Origin: Bacteroidota bacterium
Lineage (GTDB): Bacteria > Bacteroidota > Ignavibacteria > Ignavibacteriales > SURF-24
Assembly: GCA_030706145.1 (NCBI GenBank)
Contig: JAUZPB010000027.1
Coordinates: 1-42,711 of the forward strand
Reading direction: 5' to 3'
DNA: 42,711 bases
In this document: piece after piece, positions 25,879-34,755 of the stretch
How positions within the stretch are numbered: position 1 is the stretch's first letter
Layout: each line of letters begins with the position of its first letter
The notes under the pieces: generated by a model
Told to the model about the DNA's origin: nothing
The model's database searches: none
What the model saw: only the letters and a program-made list of their open reading frames with translations
Program-made: the position numbers and the translations under genes

Positions 25879-26475
25879 GTGCAAATAGCCGAGCCATTAC
25901 AAATAGCTATAGATGAATTGAGCAAACTGCCCACAGTTGGGAGAAAGACCGCGCAGAGACTTGCAATGCATCTTTTGAAGAGTAACACAAAGGATGTTGA
26001 GAATCTTGTCAGAGCCATAGGTGATCTAAAGACGAAATTGAGGTTTTGCCGAATTTGCTTTAATCTTTCAGTTGATGAAGTTTGTGAAGTTTGTAAAAAC
26101 CCAAAGCGTGATCATAGTACCATCTGCGTTGTTGAAGATATAAATGATGTTATGGCCATTGAAAAGACTAATGAATATAATGGCTTATATCACATACTTG
26201 GAGGAGTTCTTTCTCCTTTAAGTGGTACAGGTGTTGAGTCACTCAAAATAAAAGAGCTGATGCAACGTTTGGAAAATGAAAAGATAAAAGAAGTAATTTT
26301 AGCTCTGAATCCAGATACAGAAGGTGAAACCACTTCTTTATATATTGCTAAGCTAATAAAACCTATGGAGATAAAAGTCTCAAGAATTGCCCGGGGTATT
26401 CCTGTCGGTGGAGATCTGGAATTTACAGATGAAGCTACAATTGGGCGTGCAGTACTTGGACGAATAATAATTTAG
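25879..26475 (+). CDS. recR: recombination protein RecR
   Basis: RecR works with RecF and RecO to load RecA at single-strand gaps. The 198-residue product starts at GTG 25879 (the nearby ATG is in another frame). It has the HhH region LSKLPTVGRKTAQRLAMHLL, the zinc-finger FCRICFNLSVDEVCEVC (four Cys) and a Toprim domain (ICVVEDINDVMAIEK, LALNPDTEGETTSLYI). It ends AVLGRIII. Length is normal and all marks are intact. It lies in the conserved ybaB-recR pair, and the methyltransferase gene starts 3 bp later. Confidence 0.96.
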   Translation: MQIAEPLQIAIDELSKLPTVGRKTAQRLAMHLLKSNTKDVENLVRAIGDLKTKLRFCRICFNLSVDEVCEVCKNPKRDHSTICVVEDINDVMAIEKTNEYNGLYHILGGVLSPLSGTGVESLKIKELMQRLENEKIKEVILALNPDTEGETTSLYIAKLIKPMEIKVSRIARGIPVGGDLEFTDEATIGRAVLGRIII

Positions 26476-26478
26476 ATT

Positions 26479-27213
26479 ATGGCAGAATGGTTTAAAGATT
26501 GGTTTGCTGCTGATGAGTATTTAGAGGTTTACAGACATCGAAATGAAGAAGATGCCAGAAAACTTTTTGAACTAATTCTAAAGAATATAGATACATCAAA
26601 AGTAAAAAGTGTATTAGATATTGCATGTGGTGCAGGAAGACATTCCATTTTTTTTGCGCAAAATGGTTTCCATGTAACAGCTTTCGATCTTAGCTTTAAT
26701 CTGCTTAGAATTGCAAAGCATAAAGCTGAAAAAAACGGATTGGATATTGGCTTTTTTAATGCTGATGTAAGAAATATTACACTAAAGAAGAAATTTGATC
26801 TTATCATTAACCTCTTTACTAGTTTTGGTTACTTTGATACAGATGAAGAGAATTTCTTATTATTTAAAGATGCTCACTTTTTTTTAGAAAAGGGGGGGCA
26901 TTTTGTTTTTGATTATTTTAATATTGAGTATCTTAAGAGAAATTTAGTCGCAGAATCTGTTGAAAAGACAGATTCTAAGACTTTTGTTCAGCAGAGGTTT
27001 ATAGAAGACAATAGGGTAAAAAAGAATATTTTTATCCACAACGGGGGAAAAGATAAAGTTTACTATGAATCGGTAAAACTTTACAGAAAAGAGGAAGTAA
27101 TTACAGGACTTGAAGATGCCGGATTCTGTATTACGAAAATATATGGTGATTACACAGGAAATGATTTTGAATTAAAAAGTTCTCCGCGCCTAATTATTAT
27201 AGCAAAAAAATGA
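26479..27213 (+). CDS. class I SAM-dependent methyltransferase
   Basis: A 244-residue Rossmann-fold methyltransferase: motif I VLDIACGAGRHSIFFAQNGF, the acidic residue after the second strand (VTAFDLS), and motif IV FDLIINLFTSFGYFDT. The last third resembles the Methyltransf_25/11 group that modifies small molecules or lipids. The substrate cannot be told from sequence. It begins 3 bp after recR, and its stop overlaps the following lipoprotein start by four bases. Confidence 0.85.
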   Translation: MAEWFKDWFAADEYLEVYRHRNEEDARKLFELILKNIDTSKVKSVLDIACGAGRHSIFFAQNGFHVTAFDLSFNLLRIAKHKAEKNGLDIGFFNADVRNITLKKKFDLIINLFTSFGYFDTDEENFLLFKDAHFFLEKGGHFVFDYFNIEYLKRNLVAESVEKTDSKTFVQQRFIEDNRVKKNIFIHNGGKDKVYYESVKLYRKEEVITGLEDAGFCITKIYGDYTGNDFELKSSPRLIIIAKK

Positions 27214-27770
27214 AACCACTATTTTTATTAGTGTTACTTGCATTTTTATGTGTGGGATGCGATATTTTTAGCAGCAGGAACCCGGAGTCTCCCGAGCTTC
27301 CAAGAGCGAATTATACTCCGGCAACATCACCTGAAATTTTGCTTCAGAATCTTTCAAATTCTTTCAAGGATAAGGTTCTGGAAAACTATATGTCCTGTTT
27401 TTCCGAAAAAAAATTTCAGTTTTATCCGTCGGCTGGGTCGGTCTCAAAATTTACATTTCTTTTGAACTGGACATTGCAGGATGAGAGGCAATATTTTAAT
27501 AATCTTGTAAATCAGGTAACTCAGAATTCACAGATAGTCTTAAGTTTTCAGAATGAACAAAAAAGTCTTTATGGTGATAGCGTATCTTATTCTGCAACAT
27601 ATTCACTTTCAGTTCCATTTGTTGATGATCAGAAGCCAAAATATTACCAGGGCAATGTGCACTTCCTTTTCATAAAGGATCAGAGTAATCAATGGGTAAT
27701 ATCAAACTGGCAGGATATAAAAGATGATAAATACCCTAGCTGGAGTGAATTGAAGGGGAGGCTAAATTAA
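27210..27770 (+). CDS. lipoprotein, NTF2-like, unknown function
   Basis: A 186-residue lipoprotein: MKPLFLLVLLAFLCVGC ends in the lipobox (Cys17), then a Ser/Pro-rich linker. From about residue 38 (SPEILLQNLSNSFKDKVLENYM) the pattern of helix followed by strands ending in QWVISNWQDIKDD looks like an NTF2-type cone. The gene starts inside the methyltransferase stop (ATGA), and its own stop overlaps the proposed ATT start of the next, paralogous lipoprotein gene. Confidence 0.8.
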   Translation: MKPLFLLVLLAFLCVGCDIFSSRNPESPELPRANYTPATSPEILLQNLSNSFKDKVLENYMSCFSEKKFQFYPSAGSVSKFTFLLNWTLQDERQYFNNLVNQVTQNSQIVLSFQNEQKSLYGDSVSYSATYSLSVPFVDDQKPKYYQGNVHFLFIKDQSNQWVISNWQDIKDDKYPSWSELKGRLN

Positions 27771-28260
27771 AGCTTTAGTTTTACCCTGTCTATTGCTCCT
27801 GATATTTACAGGCTGTAAAAATCCTTTTGCTCCTGCGCTGGATAATTCCACTAGCAGCAGTACGACTATGATTTCTGATCAGTCGGATGTCGAAGGAGTA
27901 TTTAAGAATCTGCAGTATGCCTATACTTTTAAGGATACTACAATCTATGGCGGGGTAATCAGCAATAATTTTAATTTTGCATATAGAGATTATTCTTTAG
28001 GATTTGATGTTAGTTGGGGCAGGGATGAAGAGATGAAGGCTACCTATGGACTGTTTCGCAATGTTCAGAGGTTGGACCTTATTTGGAATAACATAGTCCT
28101 AATATCAAATGATTCGACAAATATTGTCAGAAGTTTTAATTTAACTATTACTTTTAATCCGACAGAAATTGAAAGGATTGACGGAAAAGTAAATCTGCTG
28201 CTTACTAAAAATTCCGGGAAATGGCAGATTGTCAGGTGGACTGACGAATCTAATTATTAA
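27766..28260 (+). CDS. lipoprotein paralogue, probable ATT start
   Basis: A 164-residue product when read from ATT 27766, whose last T is the first base of the upstream TAA stop (27768). The in-frame upstream triplet is TAA (27763), so no earlier start exists; ATG does not occur until after the lipobox. From ATT the product begins with a Lys, a hydrophobic core and lipobox ending in FTGC (Cys17), a complete lipoprotein signal. A strong GGGGAGG (27755-27761) stands 4 bases upstream. TTG 27793 would leave only seven residues before the Cys. The body ends KWQIVRWTDE, like its neighbour, so the two are paralogues. ATT starts are known from infC. Confidence 0.65.
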   Translation: MKALVLPCLLLLIFTGCKNPFAPALDNSTSSSTTMISDQSDVEGVFKNLQYAYTFKDTTIYGGVISNNFNFAYRDYSLGFDVSWGRDEEMKATYGLFRNVQRLDLIWNNIVLISNDSTNIVRSFNLTITFNPTEIERIDGKVNLLLTKNSGKWQIVRWTDESNY

Positions 28261-28271
28261 ACAAAAATACA

Positions 28272-29135
28272 ATGATTTTATTTTATTTCAGAGAAGTTTT
28301 TAAGTCAATTAAAAGGGCAAAGTTATCTTTTGCTCTTTCATTAATCACCACTTGCATTTCTGTTATACTGGTTGTTGCTTCAATTGCTTTAATTAAGTCC
28401 TCGAATACTCTTGAAAGATCAATAAAGGATAAGATTGTAATAAATCTGTTTTTAAGTCCTTCAGATTCAATGCAGACGCATGAAGCTTTCCTGGGCCGGT
28501 TAAAAGCCCTGGGATATTTTTCGGAAATAAAATATTTAGATAAAGAAGAGGCCTACGAGAAATTTATTCAAGAGACAGGCGAAGATTTCAGGAAGGTTTT
28601 AGATTATAATCCTCTTCCTGCTTCTGTAGAAGTTGTTTTAAGACAAGAATATATTGAGAAGAATACAATCCGAAGGATAGCTTCAGAGCTAAAGCAGCTT
28701 AGTGGAGTAGAAGACGTAGTTTTTCAGAGCGAGGCTGCCTTTAAGCTTCTGGATATACTTTTATCCTTAAGGGTTTATGTTTTTGCAGCATCAATTTTTT
28801 TAATTATTGTATCGTTTTATATAGTATATAGCACCAATAAGCTGATCATTGAATCCAGGCGCATTGAGATGGAAACAATGAAACTCGTAGGAGCAAAGAA
28901 AGCAACCATAAGATTGCCAATCATGTTAAACGGAGTCCTAATAGGACTTACAGCATCGCTGTTATCCTTTCTTATTATCAGAGTAATAATAATGCTATTT
29001 GATAATAGTTTAAGACTGTCGATAGCAAATAGTGATTTTTGCATTTTTTATACTGTAATATTTACCAGTGGGCCCATTATCGGATTTTTTGCAAGTTTAT
29101 TTTCAGTAAAAAAAATTGCCCTAAGATTATCCTGA
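28272..29135 (+). CDS. ftsX: cell division protein FtsX
   Basis: The 287-residue membrane protein has the FtsX layout: an N-terminal helix (FALSLITTCISVILVVASIALI), a periplasmic domain (NLFLSPSDS to VEDVVFQSEAAF) and three membrane segments at the end, with RRIEMETMKLVGAKKATIRLPIMLNG as the family motif. FtsX with the ATPase FtsE activates peptidoglycan hydrolases at the septum. ftsE is not next to it, so the partner is elsewhere. It starts 11 bp after the lipoprotein genes. Confidence 0.9.
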   Translation: MILFYFREVFKSIKRAKLSFALSLITTCISVILVVASIALIKSSNTLERSIKDKIVINLFLSPSDSMQTHEAFLGRLKALGYFSEIKYLDKEEAYEKFIQETGEDFRKVLDYNPLPASVEVVLRQEYIEKNTIRRIASELKQLSGVEDVVFQSEAAFKLLDILLSLRVYVFAASIFLIIVSFYIVYSTNKLIIESRRIEMETMKLVGAKKATIRLPIMLNGVLIGLTASLLSFLIIRVIIMLFDNSLRLSIANSDFCIFYTVIFTSGPIIGFFASLFSVKKIALRLS

Positions 29136-29218
29136 ATTACTTTTGATTCGGAAGTCATTATTTAGTAGATTTATGTCCAAATTTTTGTCACCCTATTACA
29201 AACAGAAGGATTGTTTTG

Positions 29219-29740
29219 ATGAGAAATATTTTTCGATCGATTACATTTTTTTCTATTCTATTATCCTCTCTGGTTTTCTCCCAGCAAGGTAATGTAAAGA
29301 TCGGTGCCGATCTTAATCCATATAGACAAACTGCGGGTGGGTTTTATGATTACTCTGACCCTGAAGCTGTCAATATTAAGGTATCTGTCTGGGGATTTGT
29401 AAGATTCCCAGGATACTATTTGGTTCCTAGCTATACAAATCCAAGAGAACTGCTTTCTTTAGCCGGTGGGCCAACAGATGCAGCGCATTTGGAGGACTTG
29501 AGAATATACAGAGTAAAAGAAGATTCAACACAGAGTCTAATAAAATTCAGCTATAATGATCTTTTGTGGGAAGAAAACTTAAAATCTAATAAGGATAAGG
29601 TTCCAAATCTAATTGTTGGTGATGTTTTAGTTGTGCCAGGTGCGCCGCGTTATTATTTCAGGGATAATCTGACAATGATTCTCTCTATAGTATCTGCGGT
29701 TACTTCAGTTACGATTTTAATATTAGGATTAAGAAAATAA
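29219..29740 (+). CDS. SLBB-domain polysaccharide export-type protein
   Basis: A 173-residue protein with signal peptide (MRNIFRSITFFSILLSSLVFSQ) and a segment typical of SLBB domains of Wza-like export proteins: VSVWGFVRFPGYYLVPSYTNPRELLSLAGG, with the following ILRIYRV-type strand and IVGDVLVVPGAPRYYF. A C-terminal helix (LTMILSIVSAVTSVTILILG) could anchor it. It lacks the Poly_export domain that full Wza proteins have. ATG 29219 has AAGGA 8 bases upstream. It lies 11 bp before the autokinase gene and is likely to act with it. Confidence 0.8.
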   Translation: MRNIFRSITFFSILLSSLVFSQQGNVKIGADLNPYRQTAGGFYDYSDPEAVNIKVSVWGFVRFPGYYLVPSYTNPRELLSLAGGPTDAAHLEDLRIYRVKEDSTQSLIKFSYNDLLWEENLKSNKDKVPNLIVGDVLVVPGAPRYYFRDNLTMILSIVSAVTSVTILILGLRK

Positions 29741-29751
29741 GGATTAAACGC

Positions 29752-32001
29752 GTGGAAAATTCCAAATTTGTTAGAAAAGAAGCAGAGACGAATTCTTTTA
29801 AGGACTATTTAAATCTTGTAAGAAACAATATTATACCAATAGTACTGATCACATTGACAGGACTGTTAGTTTCAATAATTTATGCAATAAAAGCTCCCAA
29901 TATTTATAAATCCACAACTATACTAAAAGTCTCAAAACCACAGGGCAGTATACTTAACTCTCCTTTGATCCCGGATATGCAGGATTTTGGAAGCGACAGA
30001 TTTGTTGCAAATGAAATTGAGATACTTAAGAGTTTGATGGTTAGAGAGAAAGTTGCAAAATCTCTGACTGATGAATATAATAAGTCTTCTTATAAGAAAG
30101 GTTTTTATCTCATTTTAAATAAAGATTATGGTAAAGATCCTGAAGTTACTTCACCTATAAAGAAAGAATCCTCGATTTGCGAGGTGCTGGGAAAATCTGT
30201 ATCTATTGAACAAAAAAGAGGACTTGATATAGTTGAGATTACAATTGAATCTCCTTCGCCTGCAGAAGCAGCTCTTATTGTAAATCTATATGCTCAGGCA
30301 TATAGAAATATTAACTTGCAGATAAGTCGTGAGCAGCTTACAACAGTAAAGGATTTTCTATTCGAACAGCGCAAGGAAATGCAGGAGAGCTTGCGTAAAG
30401 CTGAAGAAACATTAAAGAGTTACCAGCAGGCCGGAGGCATTGTTGCTCTTGATGAACAGGCAAAAGCCTTGATAGATCAATTAAGTAAATTTGATGCAGA
30501 TAAAAATGCTGCAAAGATTGATTTAATTGTTTCGAATAAAAATCTGGCTCATTACAAAGACGAATTAAAAAAGCAGGACCCAAAGCTTGCTGATTATTTG
30601 GAAAGTTTTGTTACTGAACCTTACCTTAAAGCATTACAGGAACAGATAGCAAAACTTGAAATACAAAAGGCTGTAGCCTTGGCAGATAAAGAAACTGTAG
30701 TCTCAAAAAATGTTATTGCAGATTATGATTCAAAAATAAAAACCTTGAAGGATCAGGTTGAACAGAAAAAATCTGTCTATAAAGCTGGTATATTAGCATC
30801 GAGCCCAGATGAAGTAAAAGCATTGACTCAGAAGATAATTGAAGAGGAGATAAGGAATCAGTCAGCAAAATCTACTAGTCAGGAACTATCTTCAATGGTA
30901 GGAGCTTACGAAAAGAAATTCAATTCGCTTCCATCGGCAACAATAGAATTTGCAAGAAAGGAACGCGAAAGGGCAGCCATTGAGAAGTTATATCTTTTGG
31001 TTGAAGAGAAGTATCAGGAAGCACAGATCAATGAACAATCACAACCTGGAAATGTACTAATAGTTGATAATGCACGTATACCGGAAAAGCCATCTAAACC
31101 AAACAGACCACTTATTGTTGTTATAGGTTTTGTTTTAGGACTGTGTATGGGTGTAGGTTTTGCATTCTTAAGAAACTACTTTGATAACACAGTCAAAACT
31201 CCAGAAGATATTGAAAAGAAAAACATCAATGTTCTGGCCTGGATTCCGCAGATTGAAGGTCTTGGTGTTAATGGCAATAAAGACTTTGAATTTATTGTGG
31301 CAAAAAAACCTGATGCAATCCCAAGTGAAGCTTTCAGGGCTTTAAGGACAAGAGTACAGTTTTCGAAATTTGATAAAGATGCTATCAGGACTTTGCTCGT
31401 TACATCTTCAGCTCCACAGGAAGGAAAGACTACAGTTACTACAAATTTAGCCGGTAGTTTTGCACAGGCTGGGAAGAAAACAATCATTATTGACTGCGAC
31501 TTGAGGAAGCCAAGATTGCATAATGTATTTAAGACGAATAGATATCCAGGCTTTACAGATTATGTATTTGGTCAGGTTACCTTTGATGAAATTATACGTG
31601 AATCGGAGGTAAATAATCTGCACTACGTCACAGCTGGAACAATTCCACCAAATCCATCTGAAATTTTAGGCTCTTCACAGTTAGAAGACTTTATTAAGAA
31701 GTTAAAAGAAACATACGATATTATTCTTCTGGATTCACCTCCAATTATTGCTGTTACTGATTCAGAAATTCTGTCGAGATTAGTTGATGCAAGTATGCTT
31801 GTAGTTTCTGCAAATACAACTGAACTGGATCTTATGGAAAAATCAGTGGAACTGCTTACACATGAAAGAAATACATTCATTGGAGTAATATTAAATAACT
31901 TCAGTTACAGAAGTGGTTATGGATCTTATTACAAATACTATTATTATTATTCAAGGCCGAATAATGGTGAAAAGGGAAGTAAGAAACTAACCAAGGTATA
32001 A
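29752..32001 (+). CDS. polysaccharide co-polymerase/tyrosine autokinase (GumC-Wzc fusion)
   Basis: A 749-residue inner-membrane protein with GTG start. The first ~470 residues are a Wzz/GumC domain: membrane helix 1 near 28-48, a long coiled-coil periplasmic region (~210-390), and helix 2 near 455-475. The last ~270 residues are a BY-kinase: Walker A SSAPQEGKTTVTTNLAG (~550-565), the second Walker motif IIIDCDLRKPRLH and Walker B IILLDSPP. The end is a Tyr-rich cluster SGYGSYYKYYYYYSRPNN, the expected autophosphorylation tail. It regulates the length and export of capsule or exopolysaccharide. It shares a transcript with the SLBB gene, and UXS follows. Confidence 0.93.
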   Translation: MENSKFVRKEAETNSFKDYLNLVRNNIIPIVLITLTGLLVSIIYAIKAPNIYKSTTILKVSKPQGSILNSPLIPDMQDFGSDRFVANEIEILKSLMVREKVAKSLTDEYNKSSYKKGFYLILNKDYGKDPEVTSPIKKESSICEVLGKSVSIEQKRGLDIVEITIESPSPAEAALIVNLYAQAYRNINLQISREQLTTVKDFLFEQRKEMQESLRKAEETLKSYQQAGGIVALDEQAKALIDQLSKFDADKNAAKIDLIVSNKNLAHYKDELKKQDPKLADYLESFVTEPYLKALQEQIAKLEIQKAVALADKETVVSKNVIADYDSKIKTLKDQVEQKKSVYKAGILASSPDEVKALTQKIIEEEIRNQSAKSTSQELSSMVGAYEKKFNSLPSATIEFARKERERAAIEKLYLLVEEKYQEAQINEQSQPGNVLIVDNARIPEKPSKPNRPLIVVIGFVLGLCMGVGFAFLRNYFDNTVKTPEDIEKKNINVLAWIPQIEGLGVNGNKDFEFIVAKKPDAIPSEAFRALRTRVQFSKFDKDAIRTLLVTSSAPQEGKTTVTTNLAGSFAQAGKKTIIIDCDLRKPRLHNVFKTNRYPGFTDYVFGQVTFDEIIRESEVNNLHYVTAGTIPPNPSEILGSSQLEDFIKKLKETYDIILLDSPPIIAVTDSEILSRLVDASMLVVSANTTELDLMEKSVELLTHERNTFIGVILNNFSYRSGYGSYYKYYYYYSRPNNGEKGSKKLTKV

Positions 32002-32037
32002 AGTTTACTAATAAAAATTTTAAAAATAAATTTATAC

Positions 32038-32074
32038 AAAACCCAATAATATTTAATATTATTGGGTTTTTTGT
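32038..32074 (+). terminator. Rho-independent terminator after the autokinase
   Basis: AAAACCCAATAATATT (32038-32053) pairs with AATATTATTGGGTTTT (32055-32070) and TTTTTT-type tail follows. It separates the autokinase and UXS genes. Confidence 0.88.
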
Positions 32075-32118
32075 TTATTTTAAATAAAGTAAGAATTTCA
32101 ACAATTGGAGAGTTGAGG

Positions 32119-33072
32119 ATGTTTAAACCAACAGCAGTAGTTACAGGAGGAGCAGGTTTTCTGGGATCTCACTTATGTGATAGACTATTAGCAGAAGGAA
32201 TGAAGGTTTACTGCGTTGATAATCTAATCACGGGCAACCTTGATAATATAGCCCATTTATTTGGAAATGAAAATTTCACCTATATTAAGCATGATGTAAC
32301 AAATTTTATTCATATTCCTGGAAGAGTGGATTACATTCTTCATTTTGCTTCACCAGCCAGCCCAATTGACTACCTTAAGCTGCCTATACAGACATTGAAA
32401 GTAGGGTCACTTGGAACACATAAGGCACTAGGACTTGCAAAGGAGAAAAAAGCCAGGTTTTTAATAGCTTCTACATCTGAAGTCTATGGAGATCCAACAA
32501 TTCATCCACAGAAGGAAGAGTATTGGGGAAATGTAAATCCTATAGGTCCCAGGGGAGTTTATGATGAGGCTAAAAGATTTTCTGAAGCCTTAACAATGGC
32601 TTATAACCGTTATCATGGTGTAGAGACAAGGATCGTTAGGATCTTTAATACATATGGGCCAAGGATGAGGCTAGATGATGGAAGGGCACTACCAGCCTTT
32701 GTTGGTCAGGCTCTAAGGGGTGAAGATATTACGGTTTTTGGTGATGGAAGCCAGACAAGGAGCTTCTGCTATGTTAGTGACCTTGTAGATGGGATTTTCC
32801 GCCTTTTGATGTCAAATGAAATATATCCTGTAAATATTGGAAATCCCAGCGAAATTACAATTAAACAATTTGCTGAAGAAGTAATTAAGCATACAGCTAC
32901 AAAAAGCAAGATTATCTATAAGGATCTGCCTGAAGATGATCCAAAGGTACGCCAGCCTGATATTACAAGAGCAAAAAGTATTCTTGGATGGTCACCTAAA
33001 GTTGACCGTCAGGAAGGACTAAAAATTACGATAGACTATTTTAAGAAAAGAATTGCACACTTATTAGTCTAA
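32119..33072 (+). CDS. uxs: UDP-glucuronate decarboxylase (UDP-xylose synthase), SDR family
   Basis: Makes UDP-xylose from UDP-glucuronate, feeding polysaccharide synthesis. The start was set at ATG 32119 (AGTTGAGG upstream), not the open frame at 32062 that overlaps the terminator. The 317-residue extended SDR has [15 protein letters not shown] for [15 protein letters not shown], the [19 protein letters not shown] motif typical of UXS, SEVYGDP, and the catalytic Y-x3-K in [20 protein letters not shown] is also UXS-like. Gene context after an autokinase supports a capsule role. Confidence 0.9.
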   Translation: MFKPTAVVTGGAGFLGSHLCDRLLAEGMKVYCVDNLITGNLDNIAHLFGNENFTYIKHDVTNFIHIPGRVDYILHFASPASPIDYLKLPIQTLKVGSLGTHKALGLAKEKKARFLIASTSEVYGDPTIHPQKEEYWGNVNPIGPRGVYDEAKRFSEALTMAYNRYHGVETRIVRIFNTYGPRMRLDDGRALPAFVGQALRGEDITVFGDGSQTRSFCYVSDLVDGIFRLLMSNEIYPVNIGNPSEITIKQFAEEVIKHTATKSKIIYKDLPEDDPKVRQPDITRAKSILGWSPKVDRQEGLKITIDYFKKRIAHLLV

Positions 33073-33380
33073 GCTACTTTTTTATTTATCCTACTTAAAA
33101 AGGCTGAATAATGGTTTTCCATAATTCAGCCTTTATTTTTATCTATTTCCCAATACTAAGTGAAAGTCTACATTTTTTATTGTAAAAAATGAAGCCAAAT
33201 TTTTGACTTTTGACACTATGTAATCATATTTACATTAAATTATAAATGCATACTAAGAAAAAGTAACCAGGGTTAAATTTGTCCTTAATATTCAATTTGT
33301 TTTAATTCCTGGGAGACTTCGGGAGATGACACTAAGGATTTTTGGCCAATCTTTTACTTAAAATTAAAAAGAGGTACAAA
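33073..33380 (+). other. intergenic region with UXS terminator and a palindrome
   Basis: It holds the terminator at 33097-33140 and a perfect palindrome CATTTTTTA-TTG-TAAAAAATG (33171-33191). The remainder up to the next start has no coding frame; the promoter of the stress cluster should be here but I cannot place it with confidence. Confidence 0.5.
33097..33140 (+). terminator. Rho-independent terminator of uxs
   Basis: AAAGGCTGAATAATGG (33099-33114) pairs with CCATAATTCAGCCTTT (33119-33134) with one mismatch, 4-base loop, and an ATTTTT tail. Confidence 0.88.
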
Positions 33381-34331
33381 ATGAAAGCGGTAAATGGGAA
33401 ATGGAAAATCAGTCTATTTTTTGCTCTATTTTTTTCTGTCCTTATGCTTCAGGGAACAGAATATGGACAAGACAAATCAAAGGACAAGGATAATGCATAC
33501 AAAAAGGTAGCAAGGGATCTTACATCCAGATTGTCAAAAAGAGTAAACTTGACAAAAGATCAATCAGGAAAGGTACAGGATATACTAGTCGATTACCAAA
33601 AGGATATTTCCGATAAATGGAACGACAGATCAATGGCAGACAATTCGGGAAATAAGAAAGACTTAACAAATGATTTGAGGGATGCAGATAAAAAAGCAAA
33701 TGATAAGATTGAAAAGGCATTAAGCGGAAATGAACTTTCCTCATATATAAGTTCAAAGAAAGAATGGTGGGCAAAGATCAAAGACAGGGTTTACTCAAAA
33801 GATTTTATGGATCTTGTAAACTATAAAGAAGAAGATGATAATGCCACTGTTGGCAATGCAAAAAAATCCAAAAAAGACAACGCAGACAAATCAGATAATA
33901 ACGACCTATCTCGCAGATTTGAGCCATATGCCAAAATGATGGCTACAGAACTGATGCAGAAGTTAAATTTAAGCCTGCAACAAGCAGCTGATATTCAGGA
34001 TGCATTGGTCGATTATCAAAAATCAGTTGCTGATATTAGACAGAAGTCAATGGGCAGCAGAGATGAAAATGTAAGAGTAGCCGATAATACCGGAAGAAGA
34101 AATGAGAACCGCTCAGACAATGTTGTTGGAAGTAATAGAAGAAATGAAAATATGTCTGAATTCAGAGATATAGATAACTCTGCTAATGATAAAATAGTAA
34201 ATGTTCTTGAAGATAATCAAAAATCCAAATATGAACGTGTTAAGACCCAGTGGTGGAAAGAAGTAAAAGACAGAGTTTACGCTGAAGTAAAGCGTGAAAA
34301 CCGCAATGTAAGCGGTAAAACTTCGAAATAA
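33381..34331 (+). CDS. exported CpxP/Spy-like protein with internally duplicated helical domain
   Basis: A 316-residue protein beginning with a signal-like segment (ISLFFALFFSVLMLQGTEYG). The start at ATG 33381 follows GAGGTACAAA. Two copies of a helical unit can be aligned: residues ~40-140 and ~183-303. Paired landmarks are LTKDQSGKVQDILVDYQK / LSLQQAADIQDALVDYQK, DADKKANDKI / DIDNSANDKI and KEWWAKIKDRVYSK / TQWWKEVKDRVYAE. The LTxxQ-like element at the start of each unit recalls CpxP/Spy periplasmic chaperones, but similarity is only at motif level. The two units are joined by charged low-complexity linkers. It heads a cluster with CsbD, YtxH and YflT-like genes, which suggests an envelope or desiccation stress role. 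Confidence 0.7.
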   Translation: MKAVNGKWKISLFFALFFSVLMLQGTEYGQDKSKDKDNAYKKVARDLTSRLSKRVNLTKDQSGKVQDILVDYQKDISDKWNDRSMADNSGNKKDLTNDLRDADKKANDKIEKALSGNELSSYISSKKEWWAKIKDRVYSKDFMDLVNYKEEDDNATVGNAKKSKKDNADKSDNNDLSRRFEPYAKMMATELMQKLNLSLQQAADIQDALVDYQKSVADIRQKSMGSRDENVRVADNTGRRNENRSDNVVGSNRRNENMSEFRDIDNSANDKIVNVLEDNQKSKYERVKTQWWKEVKDRVYAEVKRENRNVSGKTSK

Positions 34332-34362
34332 ACAAAACAAAAGAAAGGATGGTTAGAGTAGT

Positions 34363-34548
34363 ATGGATAGACTGGAAATAAAAGGGAACTGGAATCAACT
34401 GAAAGGCAAATTAAAACAAAAATATGCTAACCTGACAGATGATGACCTTCGATATGAAGAAGGGAAAGATGATGAGCTCCTTGGAAGAATTCAGAAAAGA
34501 ACCGGGCGCACCAGGGAAGAAATAATAAAAGAAATAAAAAACATGTAA
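34363..34548 (+). CDS. CsbD family stress protein
   Basis: A 61-residue cytoplasmic protein matching CsbD/Yjb[41 protein letters not shown] and [16 protein letters not shown]. The family is induced by general stress (sigma-B in Bacillus), but its molecular action is not known. It lies 31 bp after the Spy-like gene on the same strand, with AAAGGATGG before the ATG, so it is likely in the same transcript. Confidence 0.92.
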   Translation: MDRLEIKGNWNQLKGKLKQKYANLTDDDLRYEEGKDDELLGRIQKRTGRTREEIIKEIKNM

Positions 34549-34579
34549 AGTAAAAACATGTAAGGTCCCTTTATAAGAG

Positions 34580-34668
34580 TTCTCAAATTCATTGAAGTAG
34601 AGCTGCGCTCTAGAGTTAATTAAGCTTAAGAGCGACTCACATTTTTTCTTCTTCAATGAATTTGAGAA
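34580..34668. repeat. 18-bp perfect inverted repeat with 53-base spacer
   Basis: TTCTCAAATTCATTGAAG (34580-34597) and CTTCAATGAATTTGAGAA (34651-34668) are exact reverse complements. The spacer starts with a second hairpin TAGAGC-TGC-GCTCTA (34598-34612). It lies between converging CsbD and YtxH genes. No T-run follows either arm. Confidence 0.8.
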
Positions 34669-34707
34669 ATTTTGAAAATGTAATAATATCTTCTGAAGAT
34701 TCAATAT

Positions 34708-34755
34708 TTCTTAAATATTAGATATTCTTAAATATTAGATATTCCTAAATATTAG
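34708..34755. repeat. 17-bp tandem repeat, 2.8 copies
   Basis: TTCTTAAATATTAGATA at 34708-34724 and 34725-34741 is followed by TTCCTAAATATTAG at 34742-34755, which runs into the last codons and stop of the YtxH gene. Confidence 0.85.

Noticed and set aside
25563-26018. 151-codon open frame antisense to ybaB-recR
   Set aside because: Overlaps two well-supported genes and has no protein-like pattern.
32062-32118. Upstream start for the UXS gene
   Set aside because: It would begin within the terminator hairpin and add residues foreign to the SDR family; ATG 32119 has a proper RBS.
34580-34668. Inverted repeat as a Rho-independent terminator
   Set aside because: Spacer of 53 bases and no T-run after either arm.
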